Positions 32,964 through 41,143 of a stretch of DNA of 56,576 nt are shown piece by piece. Every line of letters starts with the position of its first letter. Positions within the stretch are counted from its first letter, which is position 1. Both the position numbers and the translations under genes were made by a program. The DNA is taken from NCBI GenBank assembly GCA_028033615.1, contig JAOFDG010000005.1, positions 1-56,576 of the forward strand, read 5' to 3'. The notes under the pieces are model-generated. The model was not told where the DNA came from. It did no database searches and worked only from the letters and a program-made list of their open reading frames with translations. This DNA is from Verrucomicrobiales bacterium. GTDB taxonomy: Bacteria > Verrucomicrobiota > Verrucomicrobiia > Verrucomicrobiales > DEV007.

Positions 32964-33947
32964 TTATTTAAGCCAAGAGGCCACTTCTTTGGCGTAATAT
33001 GTTAAAATAGCTGATGCTCCAGCACGGTGAATTCCAGTTAAACTCTCTAAAACAACAGAACGGCGGTCCAGCCAACCTGCGGAGCAGGCGCTCTCTATCA
33101 TTAAGTATTCTCCGCTAACCTGGTAGGCGGCTATGGGTATTTCTATGCAGTCACTCAAGGTTGCGACTACATCAAGGTATGGACCTGCAGGCTTAACCAT
33201 TACGATGTCGGCTCCTTCTTCGATATCGAGCATCACTTCTCTGACTGCCTCTTTCACGTTGGCTGGGTCCATTTGATAAGTTTTTTTGTCTCCGGATTTT
33301 GGAGCAGAATTTAATGCACCTCTAAAGGGACCATAATAGGCCGAAGCAAATTTTGCTGAATAACTCATTATGGAAACATGCTCAAAACTTTCTTCATCCA
33401 TTGAATTTCTTATAGCTCCAACTCTCCCATCCATCATATCACTTGGGGCAATGATGTCAGCACCAGCTCGAGCATGCGATAAAGACTGCTTACATAGAAC
33501 CTCAAGGGTTTCATCATTAAGAATGGATCCATCGCTGCTGACGAGGCCATCATGGCCATCACTATTGTAAGGATCCAGTGCGACATCTGTTATAAGTGAA
33601 ATTTCTGGGAAGTTACTTTTGATTTCTCTAATCGCTCTTTGTACTAAGCCATCATCATTAAAGCACTCTTCAGCGTTCGGGCTTTTTAGGTCATTTTCAA
33701 TAGCAGGGAAAAGTACAATTGAATTAATTCCAACTGAATTTGCATCTGCAATTTCCTCCAAAACCCCATTGATACTCCATCTCATGCAGCCAGGCATGGA
33801 ATCTATGGGTTCATTGGTCGGCTTATCATGTATGAAGAGAGGGTAGATTAGTGATTCTTTACTTAATCTTGTTTCCCTACAAAGGCCTCTAATGGCATCA
33901 CTTTTACGGTTTCGTCTTGGGCGAATAGGTAATCTTTGATTAGTCAT
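32964..33947 (-). CDS. hemB: Porphobilinogen synthase (delta-aminolevulinate dehydratase), Mg-type metal site
   Basis: Condenses two 5-aminolevulinate molecules to porphobilinogen in tetrapyrrole synthesis. The 327 residues carry YPLFIHD near the N-terminus, TDVALDPYNSDGHDGLV near 120, APSDMMDGRVGAIR, the Schiff-base region SYSAKFASAYYGPFRGA and MVKPAGPYLD. The cysteines that bind active-site zinc in the classic zinc enzymes are Ala/Asp/Asp here, as in the Pseudomonas and Bradyrhizobium type, so it should not need catalytic zinc; magnesium may act allosterically. The ATG faces the divergent cupin gene across 153 bases. Confidence 0.95.
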   Translation of the reverse strand: MTNQRLPIRPRRNRKSDAIRGLCRETRLSKESLIYPLFIHDKPTNEPIDSMPGCMRWSINGVLEEIADANSVGINSIVLFPAIENDLKSPNAEECFNDDGLVQRAIREIKSNFPEISLITDVALDPYNSDGHDGLVSSDGSILNDETLEVLCKQSLSHARAGADIIAPSDMMDGRVGAIRNSMDEESFEHVSIMSYSAKFASAYYGPFRGALNSAPKSGDKKTYQMDPANVKEAVREVMLDIEEGADIVMVKPAGPYLDVVATLSDCIEIPIAAYQVSGEYLMIESACSAGWLDRRSVVLESLTGIHRAGASAILTYYAKEVASWLK

Positions 33948-34100
33948 TTGAGTAATAGTAAGAAACTGATCACTGAAAGCAGAGCTGCTATCAACTAAAT
34001 TAGCGCCTTAGTTACATCATATCACATAAATTTATCTATAATAATCGATTTATAGCCTTGGATTCAATAGTGATTAGCATAAGATTATTACATTCTTTCT

Positions 34101-34448
34101 ATGCAAACTTCACAAAGATTCAGTGTCGCAAAATTAGATGAACTTGATCCAGTTTCATGTCCATGCGGAATGGCCCGGAGAGCATTTAGCGAATTGGGTG
34201 GGGTAGCTAGCCTTCATTTAGTAGAAATATCTAAGGATGCATCAACTCACTATCACAAGGAGATGCATGAGATTTACCTAGTTCTTGAAGGTGAGGGGTA
34301 TATAGAGCTTGATGGCGAAAGAATTCCAGCCAAGCCAATGACATCAGTGCTTATAAAACCTGGCTGTCGACATCGAGCGGTCGGCAATATGAAGATTATT
34401 AACATTCCAATACCAGCATTTGACCCCAAAGACGAATGGTTCGATTAA
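34101..34448 (+). CDS. Small cupin-domain protein
   Basis: Single-domain beta-barrel protein of 115 residues. Metal ligands of cupin motif 1 are visible as THYHKEMHEIYLVLEGEG (His, His, Glu-containing) and motif 2 as PGCRHRAVG. This resembles mannose-6-phosphate isomerase-like cupins that bind a divalent metal and a small ligand. It may be an enzyme or a sensor. The gene overlaps the downstream glutathione peroxidase-methyltransferase fusion by 13 bases, so the two are translated from one message. A TATAAT at 34037-34042 is a possible -10 element. Confidence 0.75.
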   Translation: MQTSQRFSVAKLDELDPVSCPCGMARRAFSELGGVASLHLVEISKDASTHYHKEMHEIYLVLEGEGYIELDGERIPAKPMTSVLIKPGCRHRAVGNMKIINIPIPAFDPKDEWFD

Positions 34449-35650
34449 ATATATTATTTCAAGTTTTACTAACGGCATCAGTCATAGCTAAATCTCCAAT
34501 CTATGACATTAGCTTTAAGACAATTGACGGCAAAAAAACTTCATTGTCCGAGTTTGCTGGCAAGCCAATCTTGATTGTAAATGTTGCTAGCGAATGCGGC
34601 TACACTCCGCAATATGCTGGATTACAACTTTTGTTTGAGAAATACAAAGGCAAGGGGCTGAATATTATTGGGTTTCCTTGTAATGATTTTGGAGGTCAGG
34701 AGCCAGGAATCGAGAGTGAAATAAAAAAATTCTGTAAAGAAACTTATGACGTCAGTTTTACCATGGCTTCTAAAGTCAGTCTTAAAGGTAAAGATGTTCA
34801 TTTGCTTTATAAGTTTTTACAGTCAGAGGAGACTAATCCTGATTTTTTTGGTACTGTGAAATGGAATTTCGAAAAGTTTCTTATTGGTAGAAAAGGAAAT
34901 GTTGTAAATAGATTCAGACAGAGAGTGCGCCCCACTTCAAATGAAATCATATCCTCAATTGAGTGGGCATTATTGACAGCCGCAGAACAAAAAACGGCCT
35001 ATGATAAGGAAGGGCCTCCTGCACTTCTTGAGTACAAGGGTAGAGAAATCGCCAGAACAATGCATTGGCAGGGAGCTCCATGGTTAATGCGAAAGGTAAG
35101 AGAAGAAGAGGAAAGAACTTCTGAAATGATTAAAGAACTACAGCTTAAGCCTGGAATTTCAGTAGCAGATATTGGCTCTGGTAATGGTTACCATACTCTA
35201 ATGATGGCCAATATTATAGGTGAAAAAGGACTGGCCTATGCTGTTGATATACAGCCTGAAATGCTCGTAATGCTCGAAGATAGAGCTAAAAAATCGGGAC
35301 TAGATAATATTAAATCAATTGAGAATCGCTATTGGGATGCGGATTTGCCAGACAATAGCGTCGATTTTGTTTTAATGGCTGATGTTTACCATGAATTTTC
35401 ACATCCTCAAGAAATGCTAGCTAGTATAAAGAAGTCTCTTAAAAAAGATGGGGTAGTGTGCTTGCTAGAGTTTAGAAGCGAAGATCCGAAAGTTCCGATC
35501 AAAACAGAGCATAAGATGTCTAAAGTTCAGGTCATAAAAGAAATGTCTAGTAATGGTTTCGTGCTCAGCCGATCGTATGATAAATTGCCATGGCAACATT
35601 TACTATTTTTTAAATCTGACTTAGCAAATAACTCAATTAAATCTCAATAA
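34436..35650 (+). CDS. Glutathione peroxidase-like domain fused to SAM methyltransferase
   Basis: Two-domain exported protein of 404 residues. After a short hydrophobic N-terminus (1-19) comes a complete glutathione peroxidase fold (about 20-185). It has the peroxidatic Cys54 in NVASECGYTPQY, Gln88 in PCNDFGGQEPG and Trp143-Asn144 in VKWNFEKFLI, the usual catalytic set. Cysteine, not selenocysteine, is used. A linker leads to a class I methyltransferase (about 205-400) with motif I VADIGSGNGYHT (243-254) and an acidic DIQPEM. The methyltransferase half resembles stand-alone PVC proteins with a KGREIARTMHWQGAPWL lead-in. The ATG at 34436 overlaps the cupin gene. Peroxide reduction coupled to methylation of a lipid or quinone is a guess; the substrate is unknown. 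Confidence 0.85.
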   Translation: MVRLNILFQVLLTASVIAKSPIYDISFKTIDGKKTSLSEFAGKPILIVNVASECGYTPQYAGLQLLFEKYKGKGLNIIGFPCNDFGGQEPGIESEIKKFCKETYDVSFTMASKVSLKGKDVHLLYKFLQSEETNPDFFGTVKWNFEKFLIGRKGNVVNRFRQRVRPTSNEIISSIEWALLTAAEQKTAYDKEGPPALLEYKGREIARTMHWQGAPWLMRKVREEEERTSEMIKELQLKPGISVADIGSGNGYHTLMMANIIGEKGLAYAVDIQPEMLVMLEDRAKKSGLDNIKSIENRYWDADLPDNSVDFVLMADVYHEFSHPQEMLASIKKSLKKDGVVCLLEFRSEDPKVPIKTEHKMSKVQVIKEMSSNGFVLSRSYDKLPWQHLLFFKSDLANNSIKSQ

Positions 35651-35690
35651 ATATATTAAACAATATTCTAATTATAACTTAACACTTTTT

Positions 35691-36308
35691 ATGAAACTAA
35701 AAATTAAATCTATATTATCATTGTTTACATTATCACTGTTAATTACCTCAGCGAATGCCGGTGAATGGGTAAGTATGTTTGACGGTAAAACTTTAAATGG
35801 CTGGAAAGTTAATACTGAGAATCCAAAGACTTTTTCAGTTGTGGATGGAACCATTAAGGTTTTTGGACCGCGTGCTCACATGTTTTATGGTGAAGATGGA
35901 AATGCTAAGTTTAAAAACTTTGAATTTGAATGTGAGGTAAAAACCACTAAAGGTGCTAATGCTGGAATATTTTTTCATTCAGCTTATCAGGCTAGTGGAT
36001 GGCCAGTGGTTGGTTATGAAGCACAAGTAAATGCGACTCATTCCGATTGGAGAAAAACTGCAAGTGTTTATAGTTTTAAAGATGTAAAGAAAGCACCCCA
36101 CGCTGATGATGAGTGGTTCACCTACAATATTAAAGTTAAAGGAAAGAAGGTAACGATCACTATTAATGGGAAAGTTGCTAATGAATACACTGAACCTCTC
36201 GACCACAAGGAGAAGACAAAAAAATTAGGCGAGGGAACTATAGGTATACAAGGTCATGATCCAAAGAGCCTCATTTACTTCAGGAAGTTAAAAATTAGAA
36301 AGATATAG
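35691..36308 (+). CDS. DUF1080 exported protein (3-keto-glycoside hydrolase-like)
   Basis: Secreted concanavalin-like beta-sandwich of 205 residues. The signal peptide is about 1-23 (ending SANAGEW), and the N-terminal WVSMFDGKTLNGWK is the hallmark of the family. DUF1080 proteins are frequent in PVC bacteria. Some are reported as 3-keto-disaccharide hydrolases; many are only predicted glycan binders. A paralogue of 318 residues is encoded at 54.0-55.0 kb. It is 40 bases downstream of the peroxidase-methyltransferase gene and is followed by a strong terminator, so it probably closes that transcript. Confidence 0.85.
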   Translation: MKLKIKSILSLFTLSLLITSANAGEWVSMFDGKTLNGWKVNTENPKTFSVVDGTIKVFGPRAHMFYGEDGNAKFKNFEFECEVKTTKGANAGIFFHSAYQASGWPVVGYEAQVNATHSDWRKTASVYSFKDVKKAPHADDEWFTYNIKVKGKKVTITINGKVANEYTEPLDHKEKTKKLGEGTIGIQGHDPKSLIYFRKLKIRKI

Positions 36309-36360
36309 GTAAATATCTTAGGAAAGGTTTTCCTTAATCTTTTTTTATACAAATCATAAA

Positions 36361-36398
36361 AAACACCGCACCAGATCGAATTCTGGTGCGGTGTTTTT
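36361..36398 (+). terminator. Strong intrinsic terminator after DUF1080 gene
   Basis: AAACACCGCACCAGA (36361-36375) and TCTGGTGCGGTGTTT (36382-36396) form a perfect 15-bp stem around a six-base loop, then TT. It has flanking A and T runs and can act in both directions. Confidence 0.9.
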
Positions 36399-36437
36399 AT
36401 TTGAAGAAAAAGACAAAAAGCATTGAAAATTATTGAA

Positions 36438-36454
36438 ATTATAGTAATTATATA
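36438..36454 (+). promoter_or_regulatory. 17-mer attatagtaattatata upstream of the TPR gene
   Basis: An AT-only sequence apart from one G, 47 bases before the TPR gene start. The identical 17-mer occurs on the minus strand at 45320-45336, upstream of the secretin gene. Given the base composition this could be chance; see findings. Confidence 0.25.
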
Positions 36455-36501
36455 TATTTCACTCGGTAATTAATTAAAGAGGGGATAAGGAGCAGGTAAG
36501 A

Positions 36502-37998
36502 ATGAAGATTCAATTTATGCAATTATACACATACTTTGCGCTAATTGTTTTTTTGATTAATGGAACTAATGAGAACTGTTTTTGTCAATCGACCAATGAC
36601 TACGCTGATGAAGAGTCAAAGTTACTTCAGAAGCTACTGGATTCTAATCAATACGATGAAGTTTTAAAAATTGCAGAGTCAATTGCACTTACAGCCGAGA
36701 AAAATGATATTCGATTAAGCGTATCTTCATATTATGCTGGGGTAGCCGCTTTTAAAAAAAGAAAATTTAAAGACTCAATAAAATTTCTTCAAAACTATAG
36801 ATCATCAGAAAGAGAATCGTCATTTGATGAGATGGCGGAATTCTATTGGGCAGCAAATCTTATCCAATTAGACTATAAAGTTCCGGCTCTAAGAGCGTTA
36901 GATGAATTTATCAAAAAGTATGAGTATTCATATTTTTATCCAGATGCAATATACAACAAAGCATCGGTACTTTTTTCGCTCAATAAATTCGATGAGTCGA
37001 TTAAGAATCTACAAGAATTAGATTCTTATCAACTGGACTCAGATCTTAAAATAAGAATTCATTTATTAAAGGGTAAGTCTTTAATTAAACTTAGTAGGTT
37101 TGCAGAATCTGAAGCTGAATTTTTGAATGCTAAGATATCGAGCCAGAAGTTAGATAAATCTTACCTCGATGAAGCCTCAAGTTATTTAGTAAAAGTGTCG
37201 GGATTGCAATACCGGTGGGATGACTCTCTTTTATACTATAAAAAGTTCAAACAAGGTTTTACAACTTCAATTCATGCGCTTAATGCTTCAGCTTTTGTTT
37301 TGGTCTCAATGGAGCAAATGGATAGAATAGATGAAGGTATTGAAGATTTTGAGGGTATTCTTATCACGCTGCGCCTTCCATTTTTACAGGATTTATTTAG
37401 TGAGGCGATAAGTACGTATGTCGAATTTCTGATTAAGAGATATGGATATGAAGAAAGTATATCGAGGGTCAGAAATCTAATGTCTCACTCTAGTTTAAAT
37501 GATTCACTAATTGAGGTTCTTGCAATGATAGGTCTTGAAGTTATTGAGCAGAACTCTTCCAAAAGATCTGAGGAGATTGAAGTCTATTATAAAAATTTTG
37601 TTGATCAATTTAGGCTTAATGATCTTTCAAATAATACCTTATTGAAGATTGCTAAATTTTTTTCCAAAATGGATTTCGAAATTGCTCAAACGTATTATAA
37701 CGAGGTTTTGAAAAGGGATGATTATGAATTTACTATCACCGCATTACTCGGCCTCTTTAAACTTTATGATGAATATGAAGAAATAGAATTAATAGATTCA
37801 GTTAGAAGGAGGTTGAATTCTTCAGTTAAAATTAATGGAATGAGTTTTTTAGGTGATATTGCCTTACAAGATAGACATATTATTAATAGTATTATTGGTT
37901 CTGATTTACCATCAGATGACGAAGTAATTATAAAAGAATTAGATAAATTAGTTTCTCCTAAGAGATCCGCTATTAGAAAAATTTCGAAAGTTAATTGA
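36502..37998 (+). CDS. Exported tetratricopeptide-repeat protein
   Basis: Protein of 498 residues with an N-terminal signal helix (about 5-24) followed by helix-turn-helix TPR units, such as DEMAEFYWAANLIQLDYKVPALRALDEF, FYPDAIYNKASVLFSLNKFDESIKNL and the next unit. Cys residues at about 26 and 28 follow the hydrophobic stretch, but the lipobox is not typical. It resembles in shape CpoB/YbgF-like or BamD-like outer-membrane-linked TPR proteins; no family name can be given. The next gene (Fe-S carrier) starts 108 bases later. A protein-interaction role in the periplasm is inferred. Confidence 0.65.
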   Translation: MKIQFMQLYTYFALIVFLINGTNENCFCQSTNDYADEESKLLQKLLDSNQYDEVLKIAESIALTAEKNDIRLSVSSYYAGVAAFKKRKFKDSIKFLQNYRSSERESSFDEMAEFYWAANLIQLDYKVPALRALDEFIKKYEYSYFYPDAIYNKASVLFSLNKFDESIKNLQELDSYQLDSDLKIRIHLLKGKSLIKLSRFAESEAEFLNAKISSQKLDKSYLDEASSYLVKVSGLQYRWDDSLLYYKKFKQGFTTSIHALNASAFVLVSMEQMDRIDEGIEDFEGILITLRLPFLQDLFSEAISTYVEFLIKRYGYEESISRVRNLMSHSSLNDSLIEVLAMIGLEVIEQNSSKRSEEIEVYYKNFVDQFRLNDLSNNTLLKIAKFFSKMDFEIAQTYYNEVLKRDDYEFTITALLGLFKLYDEYEEIELIDSVRRRLNSSVKINGMSFLGDIALQDRHIINSIIGSDLPSDDEVIIKELDKLVSPKRSAIRKISKVN

Positions 37999-38106
37999 TG
38001 CACCAGAGTTGCAGCATTAACGAGATGTGATAGGTGTTGGGTTAAGTCTTTTTATGCAAAAACTTTGCCTATATGGTTATGTGATATTAGGTTGAATTTG
38101 ATAAAA

Positions 38107-38475
38107 ATGTCAGCTTCTGAAGTTAGCTATAAAATTGGTAATGAAAGCCTAATTGAGGTGTTGCCTAATGCGTCGTCTCGATTGCTCGGGCTTTTAGAGA
38201 AACAGGGAAAATCTGACTACGGTGCATTGAGAGTGGCGGTAGTGGGAGGCGGTTGCTCTGGACTTCAATATAAGATGGACTTAGTGGACGGTCCAGTTGA
38301 ACGAGATATTATGGTTACTTCAAATGAGGTTAGAGTGGTTGTTGATCCTAAGAGTGCACTATTTGTATCTGGTTCACAGCTTGATTGGAGTGATGATCTT
38401 CAAAGTGGTGGTTTTAAGGTTTCAAACCCTAACGCTGAGGTTACTTGCTCCTGCGGGGAAAGTTTTTCTGCCTGA
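38107..38475 (+). CDS. A-type Fe-S cluster carrier (IscA/ErpA/HesB family)
   Basis: Small Fe-S carrier of 122 residues. It contains the three conserved cysteines of the family: Cys50 in VGGGCSGLQYKM and Cys114/Cys116 in VTCSCGESF. The open frame runs upstream to a TTG at 38065, but the ATG at 38107 gives a normal family length and drops an unrelated 14-residue lead. It is followed within 7 bases by hscB and then hscA, a compact gene order for cluster transfer to apo-proteins. IscS, IscU and ferredoxin genes are not nearby. ErpA versus IscA cannot be distinguished. Confidence 0.85.
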   Translation: MSASEVSYKIGNESLIEVLPNASSRLLGLLEKQGKSDYGALRVAVVGGGCSGLQYKMDLVDGPVERDIMVTSNEVRVVVDPKSALFVSGSQLDWSDDLQSGGFKVSNPNAEVTCSCGESFSA

Positions 38476-38482
38476 TATTTAA

Positions 38483-39052
38483 ATGCATATAACGAATTTT
38501 TATGAGGAACTTGCTCAGACACGTTGTCTGTCCCTAAATTCTGAAGAATTACGATCCAAGTTTCAGGAGTTATCCAAAAAACATCACCCAGATGCAGGAG
38601 GTCATGAGGAAAGGTTTACGCAAATTAATCAGGCTCATCAAACTTTAAGCAATCCAGCTTCACGGATAGGGCATCTTTACGAGTTGATTTTTGAAGTTTC
38701 ACTAAGATCTGACGGTTCACTTTCATCCGATGTTATGGATTTGTTTAGTGAAATTGGGAAGGTGATATCCTCTGCAGATACATTTATAAGAAAAAAAGCA
38801 CAAACATTAAGCTCTATAGGAGAGGCCTTATTGGCTAAAGAACTAGTCCAAATCCAGTCTGAACTTTTTGAAGCTAGTGGTAAGGTTAGAGAAGCAAAAT
38901 CTAACATTATGAAATCATTCGCAGAGATTGATCGTTTGCTTGAATGCGACAAGGATTCTGCAAAGATAAAAATGGAGATAAGCTTCAGGGATATTTGTTT
39001 CCTTATAAAATGGGAAAAAGAAGTCATGAATCGGATGCAATCCATTATTTGA
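38483..39052 (+). CDS. hscB: Fe-S cochaperone HscB (J-domain)
   Basis: J-domain cochaperone of 189 residues that stimulates HscA ATPase and presents the scaffold protein. The J-domain spans about 1-75 and contains the obligate HPD motif at 35-37 (KHHPDAGG). The C-terminal half is a helical bundle (about 90-189) like the HscB scaffold-binding domain. The ATG lies 7 bases after the carrier gene, and hscA starts 17 bases after the stop. The small size and neighbour support HscB over a general DnaJ. Confidence 0.9.
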   Translation: MHITNFYEELAQTRCLSLNSEELRSKFQELSKKHHPDAGGHEERFTQINQAHQTLSNPASRIGHLYELIFEVSLRSDGSLSSDVMDLFSEIGKVISSADTFIRKKAQTLSSIGEALLAKELVQIQSELFEASGKVREAKSNIMKSFAEIDRLLECDKDSAKIKMEISFRDICFLIKWEKEVMNRMQSII

Positions 39053-39069
39053 TTATTAGGTAAAATAGA

Positions 39070-40800
39070 ATGTCTGAAAAAATCTTAGGTATTGATCTTG
39101 GGACTACTAATTCGTTAGTAGGTGTTGTGGATTCAGGTTTTCCAATTCTTTTTGCTAATAGCGAAGGTTCTCGGATTACTCCATCAGTGGTCTGGTATTC
39201 GAAAGAGAGTTCTCCTGTTGTTGGTGAATCGGCTAGAAGAATGATGACTGTTAGCCCTAACGAAGTCGTTGCCTCAGTAAAAAGAAAAATAGGGAGTGGA
39301 GAAAAATGCAAAGTTGGAGATAAGGAATTGAGTCCTGAAGAGGTTTCGTCTTCGATTTTATCGCATCTCCGTGATGTTGCTGAGGAGGCTTCTGGAGAAA
39401 ATTTTACTAAGGCAGTCATTACGGTTCCAGCATACTTTAATGACTCTCAGAGAGCTTCTACGAAATCTGCTGCTGAGATGGCTGGTCTTGACGTTGTTAG
39501 AATAATTAGTGAACCGACTGCTGCGGCTATTGCTTATGGGATGGACAAGATGGAGGATAAATCAAGGATAGTAGTTTATGATTTTGGAGGTGGGACATTT
39601 GATGTTTCAATACTTGAACTAAGTGAGGGTGTTTTTCAGGTTATTTCAACTAGTGGTGATACTAAACTGGGAGGAGATGATATAGATATAGCTGTTGCGG
39701 ATTTCATTTATCATAAGGCTGAGGGCAGTTCTATAACCGAAACTAGTTCTAAGGTTCGGGCATTATTTCTTGATGCAGGTAGAAAATGTAAAGAAGTGCT
39801 TAGCTCAGAGAAAAATTATAATATAAAGATCCCTTTTTATGATGGAGTGAAAAGTTTCGAGCTTGTAATTACCATCGATACATTGAATGAAATTTTAAGA
39901 CCCATCATTGAGAAAACCATCAGCCATTGCCATAAGGCGCTCATAGACTCGGGTTTTTCTAAAGATGATATAGACTCAATCATATTAGTTGGAGGAAGTA
40001 GCCGGATTCCATTAGTGCATGAGCTAGTTGAGTTGTTCTTCGATAAAAAACCAGACCTTTCTCAAAACCCTGATGAGTCTGTTGCATTAGGTGCTGTTAC
40101 TCATGGAGGAGTGCTCTCAGGTGCTCTCAGAGAGATCATTTTGCTTGATGTTACGCCTTTATCATTGGGAGTTGAAACATTTGGCGGTCTCATGAATGTG
40201 ATTATTCCCAGAAATACAACTATTCCCGTAAAGAGAGGGGAGTTATTCACTAATGCGGTCGCGCAGCAGAGAGAAATGGCTATTAATGTTTTACAGGGAG
40301 AAAGAGAAATGGCTAAAGATAATTGGAAACTTGGTGAATTCGCAATTGATTTTGATTCCTCTGGAAGGGGGGCGGCAAGAGTTGGGGTAGAATTTTCTCT
40401 TGATGCAGATGGGATTCTTACCGTTTTGGCTAGAGATACAATTACAAGTAGAGAAAAGATAATGGAGATAAAGAATTCAGCTGTTGATGTTGATGATGAG
40501 AGCGTTGAGAAAATGGTTAATGAATCAATTGAGCATGCTTTTGATGATATGAATGAGCGCTTATTTGCAGAAGCAAAGATGAAAAGTGATGAACTCATTC
40601 CCTCTGTAGAGGAAGGACTAAAAATGCTTGCCGAGGATTTGTCTTCTCAGGAAATTAATGAGATAAACTTAAAGTTAGAGAATCTAAAAAAAGCACTTAA
40701 AGAAAATTGTCCTAAAGACTTAAAGAATGCTAATGAGGCTTTAGATAAAGCCACAGAGCCCTTAGCTGTACTTATAATTGAAAAGGCTTTAACAGGCTAG
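39070..40800 (+). CDS. hscA: Fe-S cluster chaperone HscA (Hsp70 family)
   Basis: Hsp70-type ATPase of 576 residues, shorter than DnaK (about 640) and E. coli HscA (616). The nucleotide-binding domain shows GIDLGTTNSLVGVV at 6-19, the VPAYFNDSQR stretch, the phosphate-2 motif VYDFGGGTFDVSIL near 172 and VGGSSRIPLV near 310. The substrate-binding domain follows, with a reduced C-terminal lid and no EEVD-like tail. Adjacent hscB and the A-type carrier identify it as the Fe-S-dedicated Hsp70. It releases clusters from the scaffold in an ATP-dependent cycle. Confidence 0.92.
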   Translation: MSEKILGIDLGTTNSLVGVVDSGFPILFANSEGSRITPSVVWYSKESSPVVGESARRMMTVSPNEVVASVKRKIGSGEKCKVGDKELSPEEVSSSILSHLRDVAEEASGENFTKAVITVPAYFNDSQRASTKSAAEMAGLDVVRIISEPTAAAIAYGMDKMEDKSRIVVYDFGGGTFDVSILELSEGVFQVISTSGDTKLGGDDIDIAVADFIYHKAEGSSITETSSKVRALFLDAGRKCKEVLSSEKNYNIKIPFYDGVKSFELVITIDTLNEILRPIIEKTISHCHKALIDSGFSKDDIDSIILVGGSSRIPLVHELVELFFDKKPDLSQNPDESVALGAVTHGGVLSGALREIILLDVTPLSLGVETFGGLMNVIIPRNTTIPVKRGELFTNAVAQQREMAINVLQGEREMAKDNWKLGEFAIDFDSSGRGAARVGVEFSLDADGILTVLARDTITSREKIMEIKNSAVDVDDESVEKMVNESIEHAFDDMNERLFAEAKMKSDELIPSVEEGLKMLAEDLSSQEINEINLKLENLKKALKENCPKDLKNANEALDKATEPLAVLIIEKALTG

Positions 40801-40887
40801 GGGCTTCAGTCTTTAACGCTATTAAGGTTCTTACAGCTATTAAATATTGTTATCTTTGTTAGTGTATATTATTTGTTATAACAGATA

Positions 40888-41058
40888 ATGGTGTTCGAAT
40901 TTCTATTTGGAATGGATTGGAAAGAGTTTAAAAGCCTTCCTTGGTGGTCAAAGGTCCTAAGTATTCTTATTGCAGCCCCTTTTAGAATTCTTATAGCTGT
41001 TCTTAAATTCTTGTTATGGCACCCCCTTATTTATATTTGGCTGCTTTTATTTGATTAG
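40888..41058 (+). CDS. Possible 56-residue membrane peptide
   Basis: Small frame with ATG at 40888, encoding a peptide that starts MVFEFLFGMDWKEF, contains WWSKVLSILIAAPFRIL and ends in WLLLFD. About 35 of 56 residues are hydrophobic, with one or two potential short helices (about 22-36 and 37-55). It lies 88 bases after hscA and before the convergent glycosyltransferase gene, in an otherwise gene-free 343-base gap. I know no family match; it could be a chance frame. Confidence 0.35.
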   Translation: MVFEFLFGMDWKEFKSLPWWSKVLSILIAAPFRILIAVLKFLLWHPLIYIWLLLFD

Positions 41059-41143
41059 CCTTAGAATTAAGCTTCTCTGATCCCCAAGATCGTTATAGCT
41101 GTCCCTAGACCGTTTGGGTTTGGGTAATATCTTGCTCAGACTT

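Noticed and set aside
38065-38106. Upstream TTG start for the Fe-S carrier
   Set aside because: The extra 14 residues are unlike the family and the ATG at 38107 gives the normal length.
40101-40598. 165-residue open frame antisense to hscA
   Set aside because: Ser/Ile/Phe-rich shadow of the conserved hscA coding strand without known motifs or its own ribosome site.
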